64,000 nt of DNA from Chloroflexota bacterium (GCA_005883575.1 VBFH01000022.1:159769-223768); one strand, 5' to 3'; positions 27,301 to 35,861 are shown, numbered from the stretch's first letter. Translations and numbers: made by a program. Notes: generated from the sequence alone by a model not told the origin.

Positions 27301-28223
27301 TCCAGGAGCCGAAGGCCGACTTCGACGTCGTCACCGGCGCCTTCAGCTATACCGGTCGCTTCATCGCTCGCCGGCTGCAAGCGCTGGACCGCCGGATCAA
27401 GAGCCTGACCAACCATCCGCGGCGCGCGGGCACGGAAGACATCCAAGCCGATGTCGCGCCGCTCCAGTTCACCGACCGTGCGGCCCTGGTGGACAGCCTG
27501 CGCGGCGCCGACGTCCTCTACAACACCTACTGGGTCCGTTTCCATCACGGACGGGTTCGCTTCGGCGACGCTGTCGCCAACACCAGGATCCTGCTCGGCG
27601 CCGCGAGAGACGCAGGCGTGCGCAAGGTCGTGCACATCTCCGTCAGTAACCCCTCCGAGGACTCGCACCTCGACTACTACGCCGGCAAGGCGCGGGTCGA
27701 GAGGATCGTGCGCGAGTCAGGGCTCGCGTGGGCGATTGTCAGGCCGACCTTGATCTTCGGGCCGGGCGACATCTTGATCAACAACATCGCGTGGCTCTTG
27801 CGACGCCTGCCCGCGTTCGGCATTCCTGGTCGTGGCGATTACCGTCTCCAGCCGGTGGCCGGAGAAGACGTGGCGGAGATCGCCACGTGGGCTGCTGATC
27901 AGCACGACAACCTGACGGTCGATGCGGCGGGGCCCGACATCATCTTCTACAGCGAGATGGTCGAGTCCATCGCCATCGCCGTGGGACGCCACCCGCGCTT
28001 CATTTACCTATCGCCCCGCAACTCCGTGCTCGCCGCGCGGATCATCGGGCGGTTGGTCAACGACGTCACGTTGAATGAACCCGAGCTGAAGGGTTTGATG
28101 CAGGAGCTGCTGGTCTCGCATGAGAGACCTCGAGGAACGCGGCGGCTGGACAACTGGCTCTTGAGCAGCGCTGAGACCCTCGGCAAGACTTACGCGTCGG
28201 AGCTCGACCGCCACTGGCGTTAG
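27297..28223 (+). CDS. NAD(P)-dependent epimerase/dehydratase-like protein (atypical extended SDR)
   Basis: Start TTG at 27297-27299 overlaps the ligase stop (TTGA), giving 308 residues. The dinucleotide-binding motif TGAFSYTG at residues 13-20 is the TGxxGxxG form. A YYAGK segment provides a YxxxK-like pair, and VRPTLIFGPGD is typical of NmrA/NDUFA9-like SDRs. The frame is open far upstream in the opposite phase to the ligase, but that part is not coding. It is co-transcribed with ku and the ligase, but no repair role is known for the family, so the link may be chance. Confidence 0.82.
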   Translation: MIQEPKADFDVVTGAFSYTGRFIARRLQALDRRIKSLTNHPRRAGTEDIQADVAPLQFTDRAALVDSLRGADVLYNTYWVRFHHGRVRFGDAVANTRILLGAARDAGVRKVVHISVSNPSEDSHLDYYAGKARVERIVRESGLAWAIVRPTLIFGPGDILINNIAWLLRRLPAFGIPGRGDYRLQPVAGEDVAEIATWAADQHDNLTVDAAGPDIIFYSEMVESIAIAVGRHPRFIYLSPRNSVLAARIIGRLVNDVTLNEPELKGLMQELLVSHERPRGTRRLDNWLLSSAETLGKTYASELDRHWR

Positions 28224-28458
28224 AAGCAACCGGCACGGCAAAGAGGGGTGGAATTCGGGCGCGGGGTTGAAATGCGGTGAAGAGGCTGGCCGGGCTGCGC
28301 GCGGACGGCGTCGTTTTGCGACGGGCATCTGTCAACGCCATCACCGGATGGTCCAACAGGGCGCGCGGTCAAAACCGAGGACGAGGGTTTGTTGCGGGTC
28401 GCGCCGATGATCACATTCGGGATGCCACGATGGCCTGACTAAATCGGGGTGAACATCA
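28224..28458. other. 235-base convergent gap with no recognisable gene
   Basis: This is the largest gap in the window, between the convergent SDR and yraN genes. It holds a small CGTCG-TTTTG-CGACG hairpin near 28306-28322 and several short open frames with no family resemblance. No RNA gene was recognised. Confidence 0.4.
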
Positions 28459-28890
28459 TCAGTCGAAGGCGTCTTCGATCAGCTCGGCGTCCAAACCTCC
28501 GTTCTCGTTCACGGTGAGGCCGACGACCGCATACCGGATAGGACCTCGCCACTCTGATAGCGCCCGGTACTCCGCAGCCGCGGACATGAGCGCTCGTCGC
28601 TTGCGAGCGCTGACGCCCTCGAGCGGCGTGCCGAACGCGTCGCCTGCGCGGGTCTTGACCTCGACCACGATCAGGTCGCTGTTCCGACGGCAGATCAGAT
28701 CGAGCTCGCCCCTCCGGGCCAGGAAGCCGGCGCCGACGACCTGATAGCCGCGCGCCCTCAACAAGTCGGCCGCGGCCCGCTCGCCGGCCCGCCCTAGATC
28801 GTCAGGCCTGACCGAGAAAGCCCTCGACGGATCTTCGGCGCCCAGGCGGCCCACCTTCGGGCTCAGCTCCTGAGCTGCTCGTTTGCGCAT
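28459..28890 (-). CDS. YraN/UPF0102 family endonuclease-like protein
   Basis: This small restriction-endonuclease-fold protein has the family core LGRAGERAAADLLRARGYQV, GELDLICRRNSDLIVVEVKTR and SARKRRALMSAAAEYR. The metal-site residues (E and D in GELD, EVK) are intact. The function is not settled; a role in DNA processing is often proposed. The start is unclear: ATG at 28888-28890 gives 143 residues, and a TTG at 28953 would add 21. The conserved part begins later still. It follows rnhB closely, as in many genomes. Confidence 0.85.
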   Translation of the reverse strand: MRKRAAQELSPKVGRLGAEDPSRAFSVRPDDLGRAGERAAADLLRARGYQVVGAGFLARRGELDLICRRNSDLIVVEVKTRAGDAFGTPLEGVSARKRRALMSAAAEYRALSEWRGPIRYAVVGLTVNENGGLDAELIEDAFD

Positions 28891-28975
28891 TCGCGATGCG
28901 CTCTCTGCGCTGCTCGTCGCTTCGTCCGAATCTGGATCACCTGGGCTCGCCAAATCTCTCGCTGAAGTTTCCCGG

Positions 28976-29602
28976 TCAGGCCTGCCCGGCTACCAGCTCG
29001 GAGACGCGGAACGGCGCCCAAGACGTCCTGTGGATCGGGCTTGGGCCGAGTCGTCGGATCGCGGCGCGGTGCGACGGAGTGGCGTAACCCTTGTGTTCGG
29101 CAAACCCCCAGCCTGGATACAGCCGGTCGTACTCGATCATCGTCCGATCGCGCGCGACCTTGGCGACGATGCTGGCCGCCATGATCGACGCGCAAATCTT
29201 GTCGCCCCTGACCACCGCCATCTGAGGGAGGGGCGTGTCCGGCACGTCAAAAGCGTCGATCAGCAGGTATTCGGCCTTGACGCTGAGACCAGCGACCGCG
29301 CCGGCATGGGCGAGGATGCGCGCCTTGTAGAGGCCCAATCGGTCCACCTGCGTGTGGTCGACGGCGCAGACCGAGACCGCGACCGCGCGCCTCCGGATGA
29401 TGGCGTCGACCCGATCTCGCTCCTCAGCCGTCATCTGCTTGGAATCGTTGAGACCGGGGATGCGCTCGCCGATGCGGAGGACGACGGCGCCGCCGACGAC
29501 CGGGCCCGCAAGCGGGCCCATACCGACCTCGTCAACGCCGGCCACGACCTCGTAGCCCATCGCGTGGGCGCGGCGCTCGAACTGCCAGAGCTTCGGACGC
29601 AT
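28976..29602 (-). CDS. rnhB: Ribonuclease HII with altered GRG motif
   Basis: RNase HII cuts RNA in DNA hybrids and at single ribonucleotides. The 208-residue product shows the first acidic pair in AGVDEVG, the middle DAFDVP region and the later KVARDR segment. The normally invariant G-R-G that reads the ribonucleotide 2'-OH is G-M-G here (DEVGMGPLAGPV, codons GGT ATG GGC). Everything else looks intact. It lies between rplS and yraN, a common arrangement. Confidence 0.92.
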   Translation of the reverse strand: MRPKLWQFERRAHAMGYEVVAGVDEVGMGPLAGPVVGGAVVLRIGERIPGLNDSKQMTAEERDRVDAIIRRRAVAVSVCAVDHTQVDRLGLYKARILAHAGAVAGLSVKAEYLLIDAFDVPDTPLPQMAVVRGDKICASIMAASIVAKVARDRTMIEYDRLYPGWGFAEHKGYATPSHRAAIRRLGPSPIHRTSWAPFRVSELVAGQA

Positions 29603-29658
29603 TCAGATGGAGAGTACCGAGGTCGTAAGCGAACGCCAACCCTCTTTACAGGACAGGC

Positions 29659-30087
29659 CTACACCTCCTGCGGCTCGGCCTCGGCCTCGGCGGCCTCCTG
29701 TGGCTCCTCCTCCGGCTCTTCAGGTTCTCCGGCCTCGGCGACCAGCCGTCGCCGCTCCCGGATCCGCGCCTCCCGGCCCACCTTGCCGCGCAAGTAGTAG
29801 AGGCGCCCCTGCCTCACGTCGCCATGGCGCAGCACGTCGATCTTGTCAATACGCGGCGAGTGGACCATGAAGGTTCTCTCCACGCCGACGCCGTGAGTCA
29901 CGCGTCGCACCGTGAAGTTGCGCCGGAGCCCGCCACCTGTGACTCGGATCACCGTGCCTTCGAAAACCTGGATGCGTTCGCGCGTGCCCTCGACGACCTT
30001 GGCGTGCACTCGCACGGTGTCGCCTGCACGCAGGGCGGGTGTCTTCTTTTTCTCCTGCTCCTTTTCGAGCTGCTGGATCACATTCAT
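29659..30087 (-). CDS. rplS: 50S ribosomal protein L19
   Basis: L19 lies at the 30S-50S interface. The core is fully recognisable: [49 protein letters not shown] and [18 protein letters not shown] residues at the end. After residue 115 there is a low-complexity acidic tail rich in E, P and A (about 25 residues) that is absent from typical L19. It sits four bases behind trmD in the standard rpsP-rimM-trmD-rplS order. Confidence 0.97.
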   Translation of the reverse strand: MNVIQQLEKEQEKKKTPALRAGDTVRVHAKVVEGTRERIQVFEGTVIRVTGGGLRRNFTVRRVTHGVGVERTFMVHSPRIDKIDVLRHGDVRQGRLYYLRGKVGREARIRERRRLVAEAGEPEEPEEEPQEAAEAEAEPQEV

Positions 30088-30091
30088 GTTC

Positions 30092-30760
30092 TTAGCTCCT
30101 CAGCTTGGGGTGTGAACCCCGTCTCTGCGCTGCCTGCTGCCTCCGCCACTGCTTGATGCGGGCGTGATCGCCGGACAGCAGCACATCAGGCACCGCCATG
30201 CCCCTGTACTCGGCCGGCCGCGTGAACTGCGGCCAGCCGGCGAACTCACTGGAAAAAGCGTCCTGGGCCAGGGAGCCGGGATCGCCGACGACTCCTGGCA
30301 CAAGCCTGGCGACCGCGTCGATGAGAACCATGGCGGGGATCTCCCCGCCGCTCACCACGTAATCGCCGATCGAGATCTCTCTGGCCTGGAGGGCCGTCCG
30401 CACGCGGTCGTCGATTCCCTCGTAGCGGCCGCACACGATGATCAGCCCCCACTGCTGCGCGAGCTCGGCGGCAAGTTTCTGGTCGAGCAGCTCGCCCCAT
30501 GGCTCCATCAAGACCACCTGACCTGCGTTGCCGGCGCGCAGCGACTCCACCGCCTCGATCACAGGCTCGGGCTTCATCACCATCCCGGGACCGCCACCGA
30601 AGGGCATGTCATCGACCTGGCGGTGGCGATCGTGGGTGTACAGCCGCAGGTCGTGAGCCTGAAAGCCGATCACGCCGCGCTCGATGGCACGGCCGATCAC
30701 ACCCTGCTGAAATACAGGGCTGAACATCCCAGGAAAGATGGTGACGACATCGAACTTCAT
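30092..30760 (-). CDS. trmD: tRNA (guanine37-N1)-methyltransferase
   Basis: TrmD methylates G37 next to the anticodon, using AdoMet bound in a trefoil knot, and so prevents frameshifting. The motifs [13 protein letters not shown], the knot [19 protein letters not shown] and the catalytic-region [13 protein letters not shown] are present. Length 222 is the compact form. The ATG overlaps the rimM stop. Confidence 0.96.
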   Translation of the reverse strand: MKFDVVTIFPGMFSPVFQQGVIGRAIERGVIGFQAHDLRLYTHDRHRQVDDMPFGGGPGMVMKPEPVIEAVESLRAGNAGQVVLMEPWGELLDQKLAAELAQQWGLIIVCGRYEGIDDRVRTALQAREISIGDYVVSGGEIPAMVLIDAVARLVPGVVGDPGSLAQDAFSSEFAGWPQFTRPAEYRGMAVPDVLLSGDHARIKQWRRQQAAQRRGSHPKLRS

Positions 30761-31248
30761 GCTTCCTCGAATCTCATCAGCCAGTCGGCTACGACGACCC
30801 GGCCACGCGCGATGTCAACCTCCAGGACCGCGTCCTTGGTTGCGGGAATCAGATGCTCGATAGAGCCTTCGCGGCTGACCCACACGTCATTGGCCGGCCG
30901 CTCCAGCACCTCCTCGATCACGCCTACCCGCCGGCCGGACTGGGTGACGACGGTCAGCCCGACCACCTGGCGGTAGTAAAACCGCCCCGCCTCCAGCTCA
31001 CGCATGCGGTCTTCCGGGACTTCGAGGTAGCGCCCGCGAAAAAGCTCTGCCAGGGTGCGGTTGTCGATGCCGCGGAGCTTGACCACGAGACCCGGCTGCC
31101 CCTCCCGGCTCCACTCGACCTGGTGCTCGTAACCGTCGAGCACCAGGCTTGCGCCCGTGTCGAAGCGGTCATGGAAATCTGTCAAGGGCAATACCTTGAC
31201 AGCTCCCTCCAACCCATGCGCCCCCGTCACTTGCCCGACTCGGATCAT
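30757..31248 (-). CDS. rimM: 16S rRNA processing/maturation protein RimM
   Basis: RimM binds S19 and assists 30S head assembly. The N-terminal beta-barrel begins RVGQVTGAHGLEGAVKV, and the C-terminal PRC-barrel includes GRRVGVIEEVLERPANDVW and LIPATKDAVLEVD. Length 163 is normal. Overlaps with the KH gene upstream and trmD downstream (ATGA type) keep the ribosome-maturation genes coupled. Confidence 0.95.
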   Translation of the reverse strand: MIRVGQVTGAHGLEGAVKVLPLTDFHDRFDTGASLVLDGYEHQVEWSREGQPGLVVKLRGIDNRTLAELFRGRYLEVPEDRMRELEAGRFYYRQVVGLTVVTQSGRRVGVIEEVLERPANDVWVSREGSIEHLIPATKDAVLEVDIARGRVVVADWLMRFEEA

Positions 31249-31643
31249 GCCCTTACCTCGCCGCCCGACCGAGGGCCGCGCGGCGCGAAGTGTGGCGAAG
31301 ACAACGACGGGTTGGCGAGGTCCACGAAAACGCGCTTGCCGCGGTCGCGCGATGACGCTACCCGGACGAGCGTCCGAATTGCCTCGATGTTGCGACCGGC
31401 CTTGCCGATGAAGCGACCGATGTCTTCGTCGGCGAGCTTGACCTTGATCGCGACTGTCGCGCCTCCGCGCTCGAAGGACTCGACGGTCACCTCGTCCGGC
31501 TTCTCGGCCAGCGACTTCGCCACAAACTCGACGAGCGCCCGGTAGTCGATACCCGGGCCGCTCGGCATCGGCCGGTCGCGCCGGAAGCCACCACCGCGCC
31601 GAAAGTCACGCCGTTGGGGTCGATTTCTCTGTACGTCGCTCAA
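31245..31643 (-). CDS. KH-domain RNA-binding protein (KhpA-like)
   Basis: This single KH domain protein has the RNA-binding GxxG in [15 protein letters not shown]. The domain starts at [19 protein letters not shown]. Relatives (KhpA/YlqC) bind many RNAs and pair with KhpB. The chosen start is a TTG at 31641-31643 inside rpsP, because GGGAGG stands six bases before it. This adds an Arg/Gly-rich N-terminus of about 25 residues. An ATG at 31568 would give the bare KH domain but has no ribosome-binding site. The resulting 38-base overlap with rpsP is unusual. Confidence 0.88.
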   Translation of the reverse strand: MSDVQRNRPQRRDFRRGGGFRRDRPMPSGPGIDYRALVEFVAKSLAEKPDEVTVESFERGGATVAIKVKLADEDIGRFIGKAGRNIEAIRTLVRVASSRDRGKRVFVDLANPSLSSPHFAPRGPRSGGEVRA

Positions 31644-31878
31644 GGATTCCCTCCCGCTTCAAGAGGCTGCGCGCCGCTTCGCTTGGCTGCGCGCCCTGCT
31701 GCAGCCACTTCATGACTTTGTCCACATCGATCTTGATCTGCACTGGGTCTGTCATCGGGTCGTAATACCCGAGGTGCTCGATAAATCGGCCGTCGCGCGG
31801 CGAGCGCGCGTCCGCCACCACGAGACGGTAGAAGGGGTGTTTCTTCGCCCCCATCCGCCTCAACCTGATCTTTACCAA
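31606..31878 (-). CDS. rpsP: 30S ribosomal protein S16
   Basis: S16 is an early-assembly 30S protein. The sequence [40 protein letters not shown] is canonical. The start is TTG at 31876-31878 within the last codons of ffh, with AGGAGG six bases upstream. The end overlaps the KH gene. Length 90 is normal. Confidence 0.97.
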   Translation of the reverse strand: MVKIRLRRMGAKKHPFYRLVVADARSPRDGRFIEHLGYYDPMTDPVQIKIDVDKVMKWLQQGAQPSEAARSLLKREGILERRTEKSTPTA

Positions 31879-33221
31879 CCTGCGCCTCCTTGTCCATGAA
31901 TCCGGATTAGACCGGCCAACTTGCCTTTCCGGTTGACCGCGCCGAACTGTTTGGCGAGCTTTTGCATCGCCTCGCGTGCCTTGAGCAGGCGGTTGACGTC
32001 CGCCGGCTGCACTCCGCTGCCCCGGGCGATGCGGCGCTTGCGCGCGCCGTCGATCAGGCCGGGATGAGCCCTCTCGCGAGGGGTCATGCTGAGGATGATC
32101 GCCTCCATCTTCCTCACCTCTTTTTCCGTATCGGCGCCCGCGAGCTGCCCCTTCAGGGCCCCACCGCCCGGAACCATTTCGAGCAAACCTTCCAGCGAAC
32201 CCATACCCCGCAGCTGCCGGATCTGGGCGAGGAAGTCGTCGAAGCTCAGCTGGCCGGCCCGGAGATGGCGTTCGACCTCGGCCGCCCTGTCCTTGTCGAC
32301 GGCCCGCTCGGCTTTTTCGATCAAGGTCAGCACGTCGCCCATGCCCAGGATTCGCGATGCCATGCGTTCGGCGTGGAACGCCTCGAGGTCGGACGGCTTC
32401 TCGCCCGTACCGGCGAACCTGATGCGCTCACCGGTGGCCACCCGAAACGAGAGCGCGGCTCCGCCGCGGGCGTCGCCGTCGAGCTTTGTCAGCACGACCC
32501 CGTCGACCCCGACGCCTTGACCGAAGGCCTCCCCAACCCTGACCGCCTCCTGACCCGTCATCGAGTCAGCGACGAGCAGCGTCTCCGCGACCTCGACCGC
32601 GGATTTCAAGCGTTCGAGCTCCTCCATCAGCTCGGCGTCCACGTGCAGGCGGCCGGCTGTGTCGAGGATGACGACATCGCAGCCGAGCCGTCTCGCCTCC
32701 GCGACCGCGGCCCTCGCGATGTGCTGGACCGAGGCTTCGCTTGTGTGAAAAGCGACCCCCTCGCGCTCCGCCAGCACGCGGAGCTGCTCGACCCCCGCAG
32801 GTCGCCGATAGTCCAGGGCCGCGACGAGAGGGCGGTGACCGTCCCGTCGCGCTAGCAGTGCGAGCTTGACCGCGGTCGTGGTCTTGCCCGAGCCTTGAAG
32901 CCCAACCAGCATCAAGACGGTCGGCGGTTGGGAGGCGTAGCGCAGGCCTTCCGAGTTTCCGCCCAGGAGCTCGACCAGCTCGTCGCTGACCGCCTTGACG
33001 ACGGTTTGGGGAGCCGTCAGGCCAGGCGAGATCTCCCTGCCCGCGAGCCGGCCTCGCACGCGCTCGACGAACCCTTTGACGACTTTGAAGTTGACGTCGG
33101 CCTCGAGCAGGGCCAGCCGCACCTCGCGCAGGCCGGCGTCGACCTCTTCGGCACGCAGGACTCCGCGGCTGCTGATCTTCTTGAGGGCCGCCGCGAGCCG
33201 CTCGCTCAAGGCTTCGAACAT
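31872..33221 (-). CDS. ffh: Signal recognition particle protein Ffh
   Basis: Ffh is the SRP54 GTPase that binds nascent signal peptides with 4.5S RNA and delivers ribosomes to FtsY. N and G domains (1-~295) contain [15 protein letters not shown], the [11 protein letters not shown] insertion-box region, DTAGRLHVD and [10 protein letters not shown]. The M domain (about 300-440) ends in an RNA-binding helix [20 protein letters not shown]. The usual Met- and Gly-rich tail is short. It is paired with ylxM immediately upstream, and its receptor ftsY is 2.6 kb away. Confidence 0.97.
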   Translation of the reverse strand: MFEALSERLAAALKKISSRGVLRAEEVDAGLREVRLALLEADVNFKVVKGFVERVRGRLAGREISPGLTAPQTVVKAVSDELVELLGGNSEGLRYASQPPTVLMLVGLQGSGKTTTAVKLALLARRDGHRPLVAALDYRRPAGVEQLRVLAEREGVAFHTSEASVQHIARAAVAEARRLGCDVVILDTAGRLHVDAELMEELERLKSAVEVAETLLVADSMTGQEAVRVGEAFGQGVGVDGVVLTKLDGDARGGAALSFRVATGERIRFAGTGEKPSDLEAFHAERMASRILGMGDVLTLIEKAERAVDKDRAAEVERHLRAGQLSFDDFLAQIRQLRGMGSLEGLLEMVPGGGALKGQLAGADTEKEVRKMEAIILSMTPRERAHPGLIDGARKRRIARGSGVQPADVNRLLKAREAMQKLAKQFGAVNRKGKLAGLIRIHGQGGAGW

Positions 33222-33545
33222 CTAGGCGCCACCCTCAAGCGATGCGATCCGCCGCCGCAGGCCGTTGAGCTCCCGCTCCAGCGCACCGATCGCGCGGCGC
33301 CGGCGCGCGGTCTCGGCGAGCAGCCCGAGCCGCTTCTCGTATTTCTGCAGCACCCGGGTAGAACGACGGACGATGTCGTGGACCGCGGCCCGCGAGGTGC
33401 CCTGGTGAGCGGCGATCTCCGAGAGCGACCAGTCGCTGCGCAGATAAAGGTCGATCACCTCGCGCTGGTGTTCAGTGAGCAGAGCGCCATAGCGTTCGTA
33501 TAGGGCAAGGGTGCCCCCGCGAGCCTGAAGGGTGTCAAGTGGCAT
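33222..33545 (-). CDS. ylxM: YlxM/p13-like helix-turn-helix protein (UPF0122)
   Basis: This is a small protein found upstream of ffh in Gram-positive bacteria and thought to aid SRP function. The sigma-70 region 4-like helix-turn-helix is visible in LLTEHQREVIDLYLRSDWSLSEIAAHQGTS. A basic coiled C-terminus follows. The start ATG 33543-33545 is preferred to a TTG six codons upstream, since the family begins near it. Its stop codon directly abuts the ffh start. Confidence 0.88.
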   Translation of the reverse strand: MPLDTLQARGGTLALYERYGALLTEHQREVIDLYLRSDWSLSEIAAHQGTSRAAVHDIVRRSTRVLQKYEKRLGLLAETARRRRAIGALERELNGLRRRIASLEGGA

Positions 33546-33567
33546 GCCTTGACAGCTTAGCAAGAAT

Positions 33568-33573
33568 TAGAAT
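33568..33573 (+). promoter_or_regulatory. Candidate -10 box of the DinB-family gene
   Basis: TAGAAT lies 9 bases before the GTG start at 33583, consistent with a leaderless or nearly leaderless transcript. A TTGACA at 33549-33554 is present but only 13 bases away, shorter than the usual 16-18. Confidence 0.4.
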
Positions 33574-33582
33574 CAGCACATC

Positions 33583-34083
33583 GTGGGGCCGCTGCTGGTC
33601 GAAGCGTTTCGCTACAACAGGTGGGCCAACCTGCATGTGCTCGATGTATGCGCTCGGTTGAGCGAAGACCAGCTCCAACTGACCGCGCCTGGCACGTATG
33701 GGGCGATCGCCGCGACGCTGCAGCACCTCCTCTCTGCTGAGGGACGGTACCTGCGCCGGATCCTCGGCCACGAGCGGCAGATCAACGAGCGCGATCCGTT
33801 TCCCGGCCTCGCCGCATTGAGGACGATCGCGGAGCGAAGCGGGGATCTTCTGATCGAAGCCGCGGGCCGGGTCGGCGGCGACGATGTGATCGATACCCAG
33901 TACGGAGATGGGCGCTTCAGGTTGAACCTCGGTGTCGTGCTTCTCCAGGCCATGCACCATGGCAATGACCACCGCACACATGTATGCACGATCCTGGGCA
34001 CTCACGGAATCGAATACGGCGACATGGACGTCTGGGCTTATGGAGCGGCGTCGGGCGCGATGGTCGCGCTCGGTGCGAGCTGA
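33583..34083 (+). CDS. DinB/YfiT-family putative metal-dependent protein
   Basis: This 166-residue four-helix protein follows the DinB superfamily layout: an opening FRYNRWANLHVLDVC, a metal His in TLQHLLSAEGRYL, and the paired His in AMHHGNDHRTHVCTIL. The three-His site is intact. Related enzymes use mycothiol, bacillithiol or glutathione, but the thiol and substrate cannot be inferred here. GTG start. It diverges from ylxM and is followed by the AsnC-type gene five bases later. Confidence 0.85.
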   Translation: MGPLLVEAFRYNRWANLHVLDVCARLSEDQLQLTAPGTYGAIAATLQHLLSAEGRYLRRILGHERQINERDPFPGLAALRTIAERSGDLLIEAAGRVGGDDVIDTQYGDGRFRLNLGVVLLQAMHHGNDHRTHVCTILGTHGIEYGDMDVWAYGAASGAMVALGAS

Positions 34084-34087
34084 TCGG

Positions 34088-34378
34088 ATGCTCACCGCCT
34101 TTCTGCTCGTCAAATCGACTCGGGATGGGCTGACGCGACTCGGACCTCAGCTCGCCGACGTCGAGGGCGTCGCCGAGGTCTACACAGTCACGGGGGAGTG
34201 GGACTTCGTCGCCATCGTTCGTGTGCGCGAGCACGATGACCTGGCCAAGGTCGTGACCCAGCACCTCACCAAGCTCAATGGCATCGAGCGGACCCAGACC
34301 ATGGTCGCGTTCCAGCAGTTTTCGGCGCACGACCTCGAGGCGATGTTCGGTCTCGGCCTCGAGGACAGGACCGGGTAA
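34088..34378 (+). CDS. Stand-alone Lrp/AsnC ligand-binding (RAM) domain protein
   Basis: This 96-residue protein corresponds to the C-terminal ligand-binding domain of Lrp/AsnC regulators without the DNA-binding helix-turn-helix. It begins MLTAFLLVKSTRDGLTRLGPQLADVEGVAEVY and includes TGEWDFVAIVRVREHDDLAKVV. Such proteins often form octamers that bind amino acids. The ATG lies five bases after the DinB stop. The function here is unknown, and its downstream IMPase neighbour begins without a recognisable start codon. Confidence 0.85.
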   Translation: MLTAFLLVKSTRDGLTRLGPQLADVEGVAEVYTVTGEWDFVAIVRVREHDDLAKVVTQHLTKLNGIERTQTMVAFQQFSAHDLEAMFGLGLEDRTG

Positions 34379-34385
34379 GGAGAGC

Positions 34386-35189
34386 GTCGCGGCGCCGCGC
34401 CGCTCCCCTGGCGACCTCCTCCCCGTCGCCCTGCGCGCTGCGCGCGCGGGCGCGGCCGTCCTCCTGGAAGCAGGGTTGCCGCGCCCGGGCGCGGCGGTGG
34501 AGCTCAAAGGACACGGCGACTACGTCACGGCGACCGACCGTCGATCTGAGGCCGCCATCCTCGAGGTGCTCGCGCGCGACTCGCCTGGCGTGGCCGTGTT
34601 GGCAGAAGAGGGCGGCGGCGTCCGCGCCGCATCGATGTGGGCCGTCGACCCACTCGACGGCACGACCAACTTCACGCGTGGGTTCCCCACCGTCGCCGTC
34701 TCCGTCGCGCTGCTCGAAAGCGGAATGCCAGCGGTCGGCGCCGTGCTCGCGCCGTTCCTCCAGTTGGAGTTCACTGTTTCGCGAGGCGGAGGCGCTTACA
34801 TGAACGGCGAGCGGCTGCCGCAGCACCGCGCCATCGAGCCGGCCAGCGCGGTCGTTGCAACCGGATTCCCGTTTCGAGACAAAGCGCTCCTCGCGCGCTA
34901 CTTGCCGGTGATGGAGAGGGCCCTGGAGCGTTTCGAGGATCTGCGACGTGCAGGTGCCGCCGCGCTCGACCTCGCCTGGACCGCGTCGGGCACCTTCGAC
35001 GGTTTCTTCGAGCTTGGCCTGCACACCTGGGACGTGGCCGCGGGCGCGGCGCTGGTCCTCGAGGCCGGCGGCCGCGTCACCGACTGGTCGGGCGGTGACG
35101 GCTGGATCGAGACAGGGAACATCATCGCCGCCGCGCCGGCGGTGCACGAGGTGCTTCTAGAGCTGGCCGCGCATGCGCCGGAGGGGTAG
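34386..35189 (+). CDS. Inositol monophosphatase-family phosphatase, start codon unclear
   Basis: This Mg-dependent sugar-phosphatase has the metal-binding motifs EEGGG (first Glu), DPLDGTTNF, and the C-terminal W-D-V-A-A-G with the last Asp. The conserved first helix LLPVALRAARAGAAVLLEAG begins near 34416, yet no ATG, GTG or TTG lies in frame between the AsnC stop and TTG 34476, which would delete that helix. An ATG at 34278 is in frame but would overlap the AsnC gene by 101 bases with a non-conserved Ser/Arg-rich leader. AAGGAG at 34377-34382 marks a likely ribosome-binding site, so I place the start provisionally at GTC 34386. CTG 34431 is another option. The 3' end overlaps the convergent PHP gene by 33 bases. 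Confidence 0.8.
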   Translation, partial: VAAPRRSPGDLLPVALRAARAGAAVLLEAGLPRPGAAVELKGHGDYVTATDRRSEAAILEVLARDSPGVAVLAEEGGGVRAASMWAVDPLDGTTNFTRGFPTVAVSVALLESGMPAVGAVLAPFLQLEFTVSRGGGAYMNGERLPQHRAIEPASAVVATGFPFRDKALLARYLPVMERALERFEDLRRAGAAALDLAWTASGTFDGFFELGLHTWDVAAGAALVLEAGGRVTDWSGGDGWIETGNIIAAAPAVHEVLLELAAHAPEG

Positions 35190-35861
35190 CTCGACCAGAG
35201 CCCGCCACTGCTGGCGAACGGTCAGACCGGCCGGCGCGCGGCCGGCGTTTCGCAAGCGCCGTGGCTCGGTCGCCCGGTCCTGCACGGCGGTCCTGAAATC
35301 GCCTTCGAATTCCGTCACCGCCGAGGCGATGTCATGCGATCCGAAGTGGCAGTCGCTTCCGCCGATCGCCGCACCGAGGCGATCGCGGTTGGCGGCGTAG
35401 AAGGCATCGAGCTGCCGGCGGCGCCGTGCCCCGATCGGAACGGTGAACACCATCTCGATCCCATCGACTGGATGCTTTTCGATAAGGCGACGGAGCATCC
35501 CCGGCTGGATCGACCCGAAGTAGATCGGCATGAAGGGATGCGGGACGATCGCGAGGGCGCCCTGGTCATGAATCGCCGCCACGGTGTCCCCCAACGACAT
35601 GCCTCGTGGTATGGGCTTCTCCAGAAACCAGCCCATGATGTGGGTCTGGGCAGGCCAGCTCGTGGTGATCTCCTGGCCGGCGACCACCTCGATCCCTGCC
35701 GCATCCCCGCGCTGCCGCGTCTCCCTGACAGAGTCCATGGTGTCGTGATCCGTCAGCGCGATCAGGTCAAGACCGGCCTGGAGGGCGGCGTCGATGAGCT
35801 CCGCCGGCGTGACCATCCCGTCCGAAGACAGGGTGTGGCAGTGGGGATCCGCGCGCCTCAT
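35157..35861 (-). CDS. PHP-domain metal-dependent phosphoesterase
   Basis: This 234-residue protein has the PHP domain metal ligands in order: DPHCHT, LTDHDT, a Glu in GQEITT, PHPF and GSDCHFGSHD. Relatives include nucleoside-3',5'-bisphosphatases (RNase AM/TrpH type) and histidinol phosphatases. The layout here is closest to the TrpH-like stand-alone group. Its ATG overlaps the ftsY stop. The last 33 bases are shared with the convergent IMPase gene. Confidence 0.87.
   Translation of the reverse strand: MRRADPHCHTLSSDGMVTPAELIDAALQAGLDLIALTDHDTMDSVRETRQRGDAAGIEVVAGQEITTSWPAQTHIMGWFLEKPIPRGMSLGDTVAAIHDQGALAIVPHPFMPIYFGSIQPGMLRRLIEKHPVDGIEMVFTVPIGARRRRQLDAFYAANRDRLGAAIGGSDCHFGSHDIASAVTEFEGDFRTAVQDRATEPRRLRNAGRAPAGLTVRQQWRALVELPLRRMRGQL

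Noticed and set aside
28224..28458. Several short minus-strand frames of 60-106 codons
   Set aside because: No ribosome-binding sites or family resemblance; compositions fit random open frames in high-G+C DNA.
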